From Colwellia sp. Arc7-635 (GTDB lineage Bacteria > Pseudomonadota > Gammaproteobacteria > Enterobacterales > Alteromonadaceae), in contig NZ_CP034660.1 in assembly GCF_003971255.1 (NCBI RefSeq), positions 4,588,001-4,652,000 on the forward strand: a stretch of DNA of 64,000 bases, written 5' to 3'. Shown here piece by piece: positions 36,056 to 48,629 of this stretch. The position numbers and the translations under genes are program-made. The notes below the pieces were generated by a model that saw nothing but the letters and a program-made list of their open reading frames with translations, was not told the origin of the DNA and did not search any database. Within the stretch, counting starts at the first letter, position 1, and each line of letters begins with the position of its first letter.

Positions 36056-37242
36056 TGAAACGACTTATATTAATAGTAATTTTATTTCTTACTGCAGTCG
36101 CTATTAGCCCAATACTTATTGGAGAGAAAGGCTACATTCTGATCGCCATGGGCGATCTCACTATTGAATCAACAGTCGTAACAGCAACTATTATGCTAAC
36201 GCTAGTATTCATTGCCTTACTACTGACACTGAAATTTTTCCGTGGTGGACTTAATTTTAGTTTCGCGGCTTGGAATAAAATAGCCTTCGCTAGTCGTCGC
36301 AGAGCGCTTAAAGATCTCAATAAAGGTATCGCCGCTTACGTCTTGGGTGATTATAAACAGGCAGAGCATTTATTAGCTAAATCTGCTGAAGCATCTTCTT
36401 TGGAGCATATCGCTTATCTTGTTGCCGCAGATGCTGCACAAAAACAAGCGTTAAAGCCAAACACCGAGCATTACCTAGTCTTACTCGAGCAGAAAACGAG
36501 CACACTAAAAGCTGCGGGTCTGGAAGCAGTTTTAATTAAGATTAAATTACTGATCGGTCAACAAAATTATTCACAGGCGCGACATATCATTGACGAACAT
36601 CATAAACATATTGGTCATGACGCACGACTACTGTCTTTAGAAATAGAATTGAGCTTAATTGAAAAACGTTTTGACCATGTCATTAAATTACTAAGTTCAG
36701 CCCAAAAACAAAAAACTATCTCATTACAATCTGTTAATGAATGGCAACAAGAAGCATTTTACGGCGCCTTTAATAGCAGAATTAAACAACATGACCAGAC
36801 AGTATTAATGGAATATTGGCAGCAACTACCAAAGAAAACTAGGCAAGCTGAAAATATAGTACTGATCTATTGCCAAGTACTGGCAGAGAATCAAGTTAGC
36901 GAACCCTTAGCACTATTGTTATTACCCATAATAAAAAAAGGTGCCGCGATTAATCTACTAAAAGCTGTCAGGTCATTACCGATCATACAAACAGATAAAT
37001 TAATCGCTGCAGCGCAAAAGCACCTACACAACGATCCACACAATGCACTTTGGTTGTCATTAGTTGCTCACTTTGCAACTCGTTCTCAGCAATGGGCGTT
37101 AGCAGAAAAAGCCTTTAACAGCTTAGTGAATCTAGAAATAAAGCAATACGATAATGTCGATTTACTGACTTTTTCGCAGGTACTTGAACATCAAAATCAA
37201 TTTGAAAAAGCCAATCAGGTATTACGAAAAATTCACTTATAA
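36055..37242 (+). CDS. hemY: HemY-family TPR membrane protein
   Basis: 395 aa with two N-terminal transmembrane helices (residues 3-22 and about 42-64), then TPR-like helices to the end (GIAAYVLGDYKQAEHLLAKSAE is the first clear one). This is the gammaproteobacterial HemY, not the protoporphyrinogen oxidase of the same name. Its exact role in haem synthesis is unclear. Translationally coupled to hemX. Confidence 0.9.
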   Translation: MKRLILIVILFLTAVAISPILIGEKGYILIAMGDLTIESTVVTATIMLTLVFIALLLTLKFFRGGLNFSFAAWNKIAFASRRRALKDLNKGIAAYVLGDYKQAEHLLAKSAEASSLEHIAYLVAADAAQKQALKPNTEHYLVLLEQKTSTLKAAGLEAVLIKIKLLIGQQNYSQARHIIDEHHKHIGHDARLLSLEIELSLIEKRFDHVIKLLSSAQKQKTISLQSVNEWQQEAFYGAFNSRIKQHDQTVLMEYWQQLPKKTRQAENIVLIYCQVLAENQVSEPLALLLLPIIKKGAAINLLKAVRSLPIIQTDKLIAAAQKHLHNDPHNALWLSLVAHFATRSQQWALAEKAFNSLVNLEIKQYDNVDLLTFSQVLEHQNQFEKANQVLRKIHL

Positions 37243-37436
37243 CATATAGACCAAATTTGATTGAACATAGATAATAATTATCTTATGTTTCAGTAAATTA
37301 AAAAACCTATCGTTGGAAGGTTTAACAGCTATGAAATAAGATCTTCAGACTTATCTCATAGCATTTTAGTGGGTAGACTGATAACAAGCCGTATAAATGA
37401 TAACAATTAAATTATTTATTGCTCCAAGTAATCCTT

Positions 37437-38126
37437 ATGACAATTAATAATACGCCAATAAGAATTAAAGCCATTGCTAGGCATCATGGTTTATTTATCA
37501 CTCTTACCGGCCTTTGTGCTTTAATTCTCGTAGCTTGGTGCTGTAGCTACTATTGGCAGCAAGCACGGTTTCCTTTGCTATTTATGGTTCTCGCTTGCTT
37601 AGTCACTATTTTTATCGGTTTACTAAAATTAGCGGAACCCATACATAGTTTAATACTCAGCCCTAAAACGTTAATATTTAACCATCGCCACGGTAGTTGG
37701 CAATTCAGCTGGCATCAAATCCGCAACATACACAGCGTGACAAATACCGTAGGAATCACTCGTGAAGAGCTCAACTACGTTGGTATCAAATTAAATTCTA
37801 TAGAAGATCTTGCCAACAATATATCTCTGCGCTTAGCAAATCGCATGATCCACGAACAAAAGCCATTAATTCAATATTGTATTAAGCACCAGTTATTGAC
37901 ATTCGAACAAGGTATTTTAAATTTTGAACCTTATGTTTTAACAAGTGGTGAAATAGTTAAAGGACCATTAGCCGCTTTTCTGCATCATAGTGAGGTACTT
38001 CACCAAGCTCTTGGTGCACATCTTTTTATTGCTGCTAGCAATTTGAATAGTTCGATTAATGATTTTGTTTACTTAGCAAATAACTACTTAGCAGATGAAA
38101 AACAGTTTGTTATAACACCTAAATAA
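37437..38126 (+). CDS. membrane protein of unknown function (DUF2982-like)
   Basis: 229 aa from ATG 37437; a TTG six codons upstream is an alternative. Two adjacent transmembrane helices (about 20-70) are followed by a domain with the PH-like pattern LSPKTLIFNHRHGSWQFSWHQIRNI and a helical C-terminal part. It resembles proteins annotated DUF2982 in Alteromonadales, a tentative match. It lies about 190 bp after hemY with no clear terminator between, so weak co-transcription is possible. Confidence 0.7.
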   Translation: MTINNTPIRIKAIARHHGLFITLTGLCALILVAWCCSYYWQQARFPLLFMVLACLVTIFIGLLKLAEPIHSLILSPKTLIFNHRHGSWQFSWHQIRNIHSVTNTVGITREELNYVGIKLNSIEDLANNISLRLANRMIHEQKPLIQYCIKHQLLTFEQGILNFEPYVLTSGEIVKGPLAAFLHHSEVLHQALGAHLFIAASNLNSSINDFVYLANNYLADEKQFVITPK

Positions 38127-38772
38127 ATTGTTTGAACAATAAAGTGAAATATTAACCTTCTTTACTTCATTACTCCCCCTTCAACAATGCAAAAAATTCC
38201 ACCGCTGTATTTCATAAAAAGAGCAGTCAAGTTGCCGTACACACCTAATAGATAAAATTATTCCATACTCATTGTTCTCATTACGTACAGCAATATAAAT
38301 ATAGTTAATCCACATTAGCCGTAGACAAAAAGCTAGTGACATACACACCATAACAATTATTAGATCTAACCCCATAACTTTAGCTACAAGTTTCAAACGG
38401 ACATGATGTCAATGAATTGTCTCCTGCTCTCTAATGGTTTGAGTCATATTAGCTGTATTACCGTTGCCAGTATTTTTTGATTTAACGAGATGTTTTTTAA
38501 GGCCAGAAAAGTAAAATATAACATCAGCTACTAGTTTCTGACATGCAAGTTCCTAAATGGATTTAGGCCAGTAGAGTAAGGCAAGAGCAACTACCGAGAT
38601 GCATTAATGACGAGGTACTATTGATGGCAAAGAGTGATCTAAAGAGAATAATATCAATGAAGTGCAGGATCTGAATTCTAGTCTCACATGCGCTTAACCC
38701 ACATGACTCACATTACTGTTCTCAGTAATTTTTCAATGGAACACATGGTTTTTTAAACGCCAGAAAGCAAAA
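38127..38772. other. gene-poor flank with decayed repeats
   Basis: No supportable gene. Two related blocks contain TTTTTTAAGGCCAGAAAA (about 38493-38510) and TTTTTTAAACGCCAGAAAG (about 38749-38767), roughly 256 bp apart. Both resemble the AT-rich link that precedes the terminators in the 5S array to the right. They look like older, more degraded copies of that array. Confidence 0.4.
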
Positions 38773-38796
38773 AACCCGTAGCGTTAGCTGCGGGTT
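38773..38796 (-). terminator. array terminator A
   Basis: Stem AACCCGTAGC / GCTGCGGGTT around GTTA, followed on the minus strand by a T run. Same position relative to 5S-like copy A as the rrn terminator has to the true 5S. The stem sequence differs from the other three terminators but still pairs. Confidence 0.8.
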
Positions 38797-38809
38797 TCTC
38801 TAAATAGAA

Positions 38810-38973
38810 GTCTAGCAATGTCCTACTCTAACATAAAGAGAAGAACACCCACACACTCTTTACCACCGGCGCTAACACATTTGACGTACATGGATGTACT
38901 AATTCCGTGGGTACATGGATGCACTAGAGCGGTCACTTCTGACTTCGCAATGGACTGAGGTGGAGCCATCAAA
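38810..38973 (-). pseudogene. 5S rRNA-like copy A (truncated)
   Basis: Retains the 5S 3' half (GTGAGAGTAGGACATTGCTAGAC with one change) and central parts (TGTTAGCGCCGGTGGTA; CAGAAGTGA). It lacks the first 19-20 nt that form the 5' strand of helix I, so it cannot fold as 5S. A 54-nt palindromic insert splits the middle. Confidence 0.85.
38881..38934. repeat. 54-nt double-palindrome insert, copy 1
   Basis: Structure: TTGAC, then palindrome GTACATGGATGTAC, spacer TAATTCCGTGG, second imperfect palindrome GTACATGGATGCAC, then TAGAGCGGTC. It interrupts the 5S-like sequence between TAACACAT and ACTTCTGA. Confidence 0.8.
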
Positions 38974-39006
38974 TTTTTTGTGTTTTTCAAATTTTAGATA
39001 GCAAAA

Positions 39007-39030
39007 AGCCCGTCACTTTCGTAACGGGCT
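39007..39030 (-). terminator. array terminator B
   Basis: Identical stem to the main rrn terminator: AGCCCGTTAC-GAAA-GTGACGGGCT on the minus strand, followed by TTTTTGC. Confidence 0.85.
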
Positions 39031-39043
39031 CTTCTAAATAGAA

Positions 39044-39207
39044 GTCTAGCAATGTCCTACTCTCACATAAAGAGAAGAACATCCACACACTCTTTGTCAC
39101 CGGCGCTAACACATTTTACGTACATAAATGTACTAATGCCGTGGGTACATGGATGCACTAGAGCGGTCACTTCTGACTTCGCAATGGACTGAGGTGGAGC
39201 CATCAAA
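39044..39207 (-). pseudogene. 5S rRNA-like copy B (truncated)
   Basis: Same structure and truncation as copy A, exactly 234 bp from it, carrying its own 54-nt insert and followed by its own terminator. Confidence 0.85.
39115..39168. repeat. 54-nt double-palindrome insert, copy 2
   Basis: Same element as copy 1. The first palindrome has changed to GTACATAAATGTAC, keeping the pairing arms and altering only the centre. Confidence 0.8.
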
Positions 39208-39240
39208 TTTTTTGTATTTTTCAAATTTTAGATAGCAAAA

Positions 39241-39264
39241 AGCCCGTCACTTTCGTAACGGGCT
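39241..39264 (-). terminator. array terminator C
   Basis: Same stem and loop as the main rrn terminator (AGCCCGT...ACGGGCT), with T run on the minus strand. Confidence 0.85.
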
Positions 39265-39291
39265 CTTCTAAATAGAAGTCTAGCAATGTCC

Positions 39292-39344
39292 TTGACGTGC
39301 AAGGATGCACTAATGCCGTAAGTGCAGGATGCACAGGAGCGGCC
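39292..39344. repeat. 53-nt double-palindrome insert, diverged copy at a second site
   Basis: Aligns end to end with the 54-nt element (TTGACGTGCAAGGATGCAC, TAATGCCGT, AGTGCAGGATGCAC, AGGAGCGGCC) but sits at a different place in the 5S copy. A diverged relative at a new site points to independent mobility rather than co-duplication. Confidence 0.8.
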
Positions 39345-39396
39345 TAACATAAAGAGAAGAACATCCACACACTCTTTACCACCGGCGCTAACACAT

Positions 39397-39450
39397 TTGA
39401 CGTACATGGATGTACTAATGCCGTGGGTACATGGATGCACTAGAGCGGTC
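39397..39450. repeat. 54-nt double-palindrome insert, copy 3
   Basis: Nearly identical to copy 1 (ATGCC in place of ATTCC in the spacer), at the same site in 5S-like copy C. Confidence 0.8.
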
Positions 39451-39528
39451 ACTTCTGACTTCGCAATGGACTATGGACTGAGGTGGAGCCATCAATTTTT
39501 TGTGTTTTTCAAATTTTAGATAGCAAAA

Positions 39529-39552
39529 AGCCCGTCACTTTCGTAACGGGCT
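39529..39552 (-). terminator. rrn operon terminator
   Basis: Ten-base arms AGCCCGTTAC / GTGACGGGCT around GAAA, followed on the minus strand by TTTTTGC, 14 bp after the 5S gene. Confidence 0.9.
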
Positions 39553-39565
39553 CTTCTAAATAGAA

Positions 39566-39681
39566 GTCTAGCAATGTCCTACTCTCACATGGGAACTCCC
39601 ACACTACCATCGGCGCTAACACGTTTCACTTCTGAGTTCGGAATGGGATCAGGTGGGGCCATGTCGCTATTGTCGCTAGAC
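39566..39681 (-). rRNA. rrf: 5S ribosomal RNA
   Basis: About 116 nt on the minus strand with both helix I strands (GTCTAGC... and ...GCTAGAC) and the conserved CCGAACTCAGAAGTGAAAC and TAGCGCCGATGGTAGTGTGG. The only intact 5S in the window. Confidence 0.95.
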
Positions 39682-39853
39682 AAAAAGGGTACAATCTTGA
39701 AAGCTGTTCATTAAGACGTGTCTCAATGATAATAAATACATTTGTTTTTTCTCTTATTCACACAATTGTCATGCGTGATGTGTATTCCTACACTGTGTCA
39801 AACTACATACACACTTCATAGTCGCTTCTCAGCAAAACTACTTGGGTGTTGTA

Positions 39854-42748
<2,895 letters not shown>

Positions 42749-43062
42749 ATACAACCCTAAGTAGTCTCATCTTAAAAAGAATCAACACAAAGTACACCGT
42801 GGAGACTAATCCACAGCAATTGTAAAGTCTGACATTTTCACGCACACAAAGTGTGTCTTGAATAAGAGTGGTAATTCATTACGGTTAGTAAACTAACTGT
42901 AAATAAACTACCGAGTTGATTACGTTTCCGAGGAGGACCCGTAATCACCATTATTAATAGGCGATATTCCTATTAACAACAGCTTGGTATTTATAATTTG
43001 CAAACAACAGCGCGACACCGTGTTTGCCATATAAATACCGGTATTTATATCAGCTTTCCAGA

Positions 43063-43074
43063 TTGTTAAAGAAC
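43063..43074 (-). promoter_or_regulatory. boxA antitermination site in the 16S-23S spacer
   Basis: Minus strand GTTCTTTAACAA followed by TCTGG, the usual spacer boxA that loads the Nus antitermination complex before 23S. Confidence 0.8.
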
Positions 43075-43180
43075 TCAATCAATGCACACATTCGGCATAA
43101 ATCGTGGTTTAAAAAACCAAACTTAAAGTAGCTTAAAAAAGCGTAACTTAAGTTTGGTCTCTTTCTTTAGTGAAGAAGAT

Positions 43181-43257
<77 letters not shown>

Positions 43258-43291
43258 GCATCGTATCAAAACATCGATACTGTATAATAAG

Positions 43292-43367
43292 TGGTGGAGC
43301 TAAGCAGGATCGAACTGCTGACCTCCTGCGTGCAAGGCAGGCGCTCTCCCAGCTGAGCTATAGCCCC
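43292..43367 (-). tRNA. tRNA-Ala (TGC)
   Basis: 76 nt, GGGGCTATAGCTCAGCTGGG 5' end, anticodon TGC, encoded CCA. It lies first after 16S, so the order is 16S-Ala-Ile-23S, opposite to the Ile-Ala order of E. coli. Confidence 0.96.
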
Positions 43368-43470
43368 TTATTATACTAGGGTTTACGTTTTCTTCTTCTA
43401 ATTTGTTATCATGTAATTTGTGTGAACACTCGTGAAACCTAAGTTTCCATTAAGCTGTTTTACTTCAAGA

Positions 43471-45014
<1,544 letters not shown>

Positions 45015-45269
45015 AAAATCGTTTGTGATGTTCACCTTAACTAACCGAAGTCAACTAAGAAAAGACATCTGCTCAATGAATTCTGTCGTGTTACTTTCTA
45101 TCCGACTAAAGAAGAAAGTAACTACATAAAACGTATTATTTAAATCCGAAGACCTAAATGATACTTATTCTTTGTGTGACATCATATTAAGCTGTTTTTT
45201 TGTTATCCGAGGATAACTATGTAAAATCAACGTTAATGTGAGTGTCCACACAAATTGCATGATAACTAA

Positions 45270-45283
45270 TTGTTAAAGAAAGC
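45270..45283 (-). promoter_or_regulatory. boxA antitermination site in the rrn leader
   Basis: Minus strand GCTTTCTTTAACAA between promoter and 16S, close to the boxA consensus TGCTCTTTAACA. Confidence 0.8.
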
Positions 45284-45372
45284 TAGCTTCCTCAGAGGAG
45301 GAAAAACTAACAGTTGAACATCTCATTCGTGTTCAACTTTTTGCTGCAGGCCTTGCCTGAAGCGAGATGCGT

Positions 45373-45400
45373 ATTCTACGCAACTCTGATTTAATGTCAA
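45373..45400 (-). promoter_or_regulatory. rrn promoter P2 (16S-proximal)
   Basis: Minus strand TTGACA, 16-bp spacer, TAGAAT, then a GC-containing discriminator (ACGCATC). A strongly A/T-rich UP-like stretch lies directly upstream (45401-45440). Short spacer and GC discriminator are typical of stringently controlled rRNA promoters. Confidence 0.85.
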
Positions 45401-45541
45401 CGTTTTATTTGAATTTATTTTAAAAGTTTTTAAAACTTTCAAAACCAATCTTTAAAACGTTAAGTTAACTAAATTGGCCTCAGCCATGCTAGATACCTCA
45501 TCAAAACAACCTCTTCGACTTGTCCCGAAGAAGTGGAGCGC

Positions 45542-45569
45542 ATTTTAGAGATTTCTCGCCGCACGTCAA
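45542..45569 (-). promoter_or_regulatory. rrn promoter P1 (distal)
   Basis: Minus strand TTGACG, 16-bp spacer, TAAAAT, discriminator GCGCTCC, with an A/T-rich upstream region. It lies 169 bp upstream of P2, matching the tandem P1-P2 layout of enteric rrn operons. Confidence 0.8.
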
Positions 45570-45748
45570 CACCTAATTGCATTTAATTACGAATAAAGGT
45601 TTGTTTGTTTTTTATTTGAACAAATCGTGTTTTTATTGAGCTCAAGAAGAGCAAGTACCTTACGATATAGCTATTACTAAAGAAATTTTGATGAATAAAG
45701 TAGCTATAAAAGTAAGTCTTATGATCTATTTTTGTGAATAAAAGTGAT

Positions 45749-45843
45749 TAAGGCAGTAAAGATGACAATAGAGCGATCTTAATGCCACTTAAATTGATAG
45801 CTGATGCCATCAAAAGATGATTAGTATTTCAATTACTGCCTTA
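45749..45843. repeat. 95-bp segment with perfect 11-bp terminal inverted repeats
   Basis: TAAGGCAGTAA (45749-45759) and TTACTGCCTTA (45833-45843) are exact reverse complements flanking a 73-bp AT-rich centre. It could be a small non-autonomous element or a long-range hairpin. No second copy is seen in the window. Confidence 0.45.
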
Positions 45844-45897
45844 GACTAAGCATAATAATATGCATCATTGGTAAAAATCACTAATTCAGTATTGTAT

Positions 45898-46082
45898 TAA
45901 TACCAATTCTAATAAGTTTCTTCCTACTCAGTGAAATTTAAAAGGTTTAGAGGCAAGGCATTGATTGAAGATAATGGTTATTCCCTTATCGAAATCAATA
46001 ACGCGGCGTGTAAGCTTTTTAAAGTCACCCTTTGAGAGCTACCAGCGTCTTGAGTGGGGATAAACTTAATAGACTTGGTATA
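45898..46082. repeat. MITE-like element with terminal inverted repeats
   Basis: About 185 bp. The left end ATACCAATTCTAATAAGTTT and right end (reverse complement ATACCAAGTCTATTAAGTTT) match at 18 of 20 positions. The interior has a perfect 7-bp stem ATTGATT / AATCAAT (45960-45966 and 45993-45999) enclosing ATAATGGTTATTCCCTTATC, the loop also found at 8827-8846. No ORF. It lies upstream of the rrn promoters. Confidence 0.7.
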
Positions 46083-46168
46083 GGCAACAATTGATAAAAA
46101 CGAATAGACTATTTTAAGTTTTAGAAGTGTATTTATAAAGTGAAGGAATGACTGAAGAATAACAGTCG

Positions 46169-46333
46169 ATGTATGTGAGTAGTGACTTAGCCTATGGTAA
46201 TGAAGCCATATACCGCTTAAGTAGTATGTTCATTGAAGGAGATAATGTTTTAATCGATAAAGAACTGAACATTTGTATTCAGCTATTTATCGACCTGACT
46301 AGTCAATCTAGCAACGCGTTGCTTTATATATAA
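46169..46333 (+). CDS. short Sel1-repeat-like ORF, possibly a remnant
   Basis: 54 codons (ATG 46169 to TAA 46333). The product contains YGNEAIYRLSSMFIEGD and DKELNICIQLFIDL, which fit the Sel1/TPR-like pattern (A.yrLg.my..G..v..D...A..wf..a). An in-frame ATG 21 bp upstream (46148, with AAGGA before it) is cut off by a TAA after four codons. This may therefore be the surviving piece of a longer gene. It overlaps the 3' end of fre by 10 bp. Function unknown. Confidence 0.4.
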   Translation: MYVSSDLAYGNEAIYRLSSMFIEGDNVLIDKELNICIQLFIDLTSQSSNALLYI

Positions 46334-47019
46334 GCAAAAGCATCGGCATACATATGCTCAATTAATGCCCCTTGCTTGACGAAATCGTCACGTACGGCAG
46401 CAACCATCTCAAAACGACCCGCTAAATAAATGTCATAATCGGCTAAGTTTTTCACATCTGCCATCACAGCTTTATGTACCATACCCGAACGACCTTGCCA
46501 TTCGTCATTTGGCGCTTCAATGACAGGAATAAACTTACCATGAGTTAATTTACTGATCATTTTCGCTGTATGCTCTAATTCATAACAAGCACTTAAGTCA
46601 CGTAAGCCCCAATAAACTATCACTTCACGCTGAGAGTCTTGTTTTACTAGCTGCTCAAACATGGATTTAATGTATGAAAAGCCTGTACCACCAGCAATCA
46701 ATAGTAAAGGTCTGTCACTATCCTCGCGAAGGTGCGCATTACCTAATGGTATTTCGATTTCCACTTCACTGTTCGCTTTGATTTTTTCAATCACTTGCAT
46801 CGGGTAGCTATCGGAACCAAAAGCACCAATTTGTAATTCAATATGTTCTGCCCCTGGGGCACTAGCTATTGAAAAAGGACGTTTATCTTCATCGCTCATG
46901 ACAAAATTTAGATATTGCCCAGCAGAAAAATCGACATTCTGGCTCGGCTTTAACAATGCCTTATAAACATATTCCGTCAATGGTGTTAACGAAGCCACCT
47001 GACATGTAATCATTTTCAT
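46324..47019 (-). CDS. fre: NAD(P)H-flavin reductase
   Basis: 231 aa ferredoxin-reductase-like protein close to E. coli Fre. It has the flavin-binding DKRPFSIASAP, the nucleotide-binding LIAGGTGFSYIKSM, and the C-terminal DIYLAGRFEM and DAFAYI. It reduces free FMN/FAD or riboswitch-independent acceptors with NAD(P)H and supports ferric-iron reduction. Directly downstream of ubiD on the same strand, as in E. coli. Confidence 0.93.
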   Translation of the reverse strand: MKMITCQVASLTPLTEYVYKALLKPSQNVDFSAGQYLNFVMSDEDKRPFSIASAPGAEHIELQIGAFGSDSYPMQVIEKIKANSEVEIEIPLGNAHLREDSDRPLLLIAGGTGFSYIKSMFEQLVKQDSQREVIVYWGLRDLSACYELEHTAKMISKLTHGKFIPVIEAPNDEWQGRSGMVHKAVMADVKNLADYDIYLAGRFEMVAAVRDDFVKQGALIEHMYADAFAYI

Positions 47020-47073
47020 TTATCTTGTACCTTATCGCTGCACCTTTACTATTAAAGTGCAGTATTATTAATT

Positions 47074-48573
47074 TTATGAGTTAGTGGCATCTGTTGATAT
47101 ATCGAGCTCATCCCAAATATCATCAACATGATCTTTAACCGCTTGTGTCATTTCAATAGGTTCGCCCCATTCACGATTAGTTTCACCGGGCCATTTATTA
47201 GTCGCGTCTAACCCCATTTTTGAACCTAAACCTGACACGGGTGATGCAAAATCTAAATAGTCTATGGGCGTATTTTCAATCAACACGGTATCCCGGCTTG
47301 GATCCATACGAGTAGTCATGGCCCAAATCACATCCTGCCAGTCTCTAGCATTAATATCATCGTCGCAAACAATAACAAATTTGGTATACATAAATTGACG
47401 CAAGAATGACCAAACGCCCATCATCACACGTTTAGCATGTCCAGCATATTGCTTTTTAATGGTGACTACCGCCAGGCGATATGAACAACCTTCAGGTGGT
47501 AAGTAAAAGTCTTGAATTTCAGGAAATTGCTTTTGTAGAATCGGCACAAATACTTCATTAAGTGCGACACCTAATATTGCAGGTTCATCTGGCGGACGAC
47601 CCGTATAAGTACTGTGATAAATAGGATCTTTTCTGTGGGTAACGTGAGTTACGGTAAAAACAGGAAAGTCATCAACTTCGTTATAATAACCGGTGTGATC
47701 GCCATACGGCCCTTCCGGTGCAACTTCATCAGGGTCAATATAACCTTCAAGGACAATTTCAGCACTCGCAGGCACTTCCAAATTATTGCTAATACATTTA
47801 GCAACTTCGGTTTTACTACCTCGTAATAAACCTGCAAAAGCATATTCTGAAAGCGTATCGGGCACAGGTGTAACGGCACCTAAAATAGTTGCAGGGTCTG
47901 CACCTAATGCGACAGCAACAGGATACTTTTCTCCCGGAAAGGCTTTTTTAAACTCTTGGAAGTCTAAAGCCCCTCCTCGGTGAGATAGCCAGCGCATAAT
48001 AACTTTATTACGCCCTAATAATTGATTTCGGTAAATACCTAAGTTTTGGCGCTCTTTATGTGGACCTTTAGTAACGGTTAATCCCCAGGTAATTAATGGT
48101 GCGACATCGCCTGGCCAACATTTTTGAATAGGTAATTGAGTGAGATCAACATTATCTCCTTCAAGCACAACTTGCTGACATAACGGCTTTTTAATTACCT
48201 TAACAGGCATATTTAATACTTGTTTATATAAAGGTAATTTATCCAGAGCGTCACGAAAGCCTTTCGGTGGCTCTGGTTCTTTTAACGCAGCTAGTAACTT
48301 GCCTACACCACGCAATGCACTGACATTGTCCTGTCCCATTGCCAAGGCAACGCGATCGGGGGTACCAAATAGGTTGGTTAATACAGGCATGCCATGTGGC
48401 TTACCATTTTCATCCGTAGGATTTTCAAATAGCAATGCTGGACCGCCCTGACGTAAGGTACGATCACTGATTTCAGTCATAGTTAAATGAGTAGAAATGG
48501 GTTGGCTAATGCGCTTCAACTGCCCCAATTTCTCTAATTGAGAGATGAAGTCTCTTAAATCACTGTATTTCAT
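47074..48573 (-). CDS. ubiD: 3-octaprenyl-4-hydroxybenzoate decarboxylase
   Basis: 499 aa UbiD-family decarboxylase that uses prenylated FMN for the decarboxylation step of ubiquinone synthesis. Motifs: [10 protein letters not shown] near the N-terminus, the [12 protein letters not shown] loop, and the C-terminal [13 protein letters not shown] and [14 protein letters not shown]. Length matches E. coli (497). It precedes fre with a 54-bp gap, so one operon is likely. Confidence 0.95.
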   Translation of the reverse strand: MKYSDLRDFISQLEKLGQLKRISQPISTHLTMTEISDRTLRQGGPALLFENPTDENGKPHGMPVLTNLFGTPDRVALAMGQDNVSALRGVGKLLAALKEPEPPKGFRDALDKLPLYKQVLNMPVKVIKKPLCQQVVLEGDNVDLTQLPIQKCWPGDVAPLITWGLTVTKGPHKERQNLGIYRNQLLGRNKVIMRWLSHRGGALDFQEFKKAFPGEKYPVAVALGADPATILGAVTPVPDTLSEYAFAGLLRGSKTEVAKCISNNLEVPASAEIVLEGYIDPDEVAPEGPYGDHTGYYNEVDDFPVFTVTHVTHRKDPIYHSTYTGRPPDEPAILGVALNEVFVPILQKQFPEIQDFYLPPEGCSYRLAVVTIKKQYAGHAKRVMMGVWSFLRQFMYTKFVIVCDDDINARDWQDVIWAMTTRMDPSRDTVLIENTPIDYLDFASPVSGLGSKMGLDATNKWPGETNREWGEPIEMTQAVKDHVDDIWDELDISTDATNS

Positions 48574-48629
48574 ATTGGAATTTGGCCAAGAATTTGTCGT
48601 GTATTATAACGGTAGAAAGATGAAAATCC

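Larger units (their letters stand above)
39278..39495 (-). pseudogene. 5S rRNA-like copy C (truncated, two inserts)
   Basis: Nearest copy to the real 5S. Same 5' truncation as A and B. It carries the shared insert at 39397-39450 plus a second, diverged insert at 39292-39344 that replaced TACTC. A 7-bp direct duplication (ATGGACT) lies at about 39470. Confidence 0.85.
38810..39565 (-). repeat. tandem array of 5S rRNA-terminator units, 234-bp period
   Basis: The mark GTCTAGCAATGTCC occurs at 38810, 39044, 39278 and at the true 5S (39566). Spacings are 234, 234 and 288 bp. The last spacing is longer by one extra insert (net 48 bp), a 7-bp duplication and a 1-bp loss. Each unit is a truncated 5S copy, a terminator and an AT-rich link. 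It probably arose by unequal recombination at the end of the rrn operon. Confidence 0.9.

Noticed and set aside
38181-38396. 71-aa minus-strand ORF in the spacer after the DUF2982-like gene
   Set aside because: No clear ribosome-binding site, odd composition, and it lies in a region of decayed repeats. No recognisable family.
39007-39552. CRISPR-like array, because of regularly spaced repeats
   Set aside because: The period is 234 bp, the repeats are 5S-derived with terminators, and the intervening sequences are not unique spacers. No cas gene is nearby.
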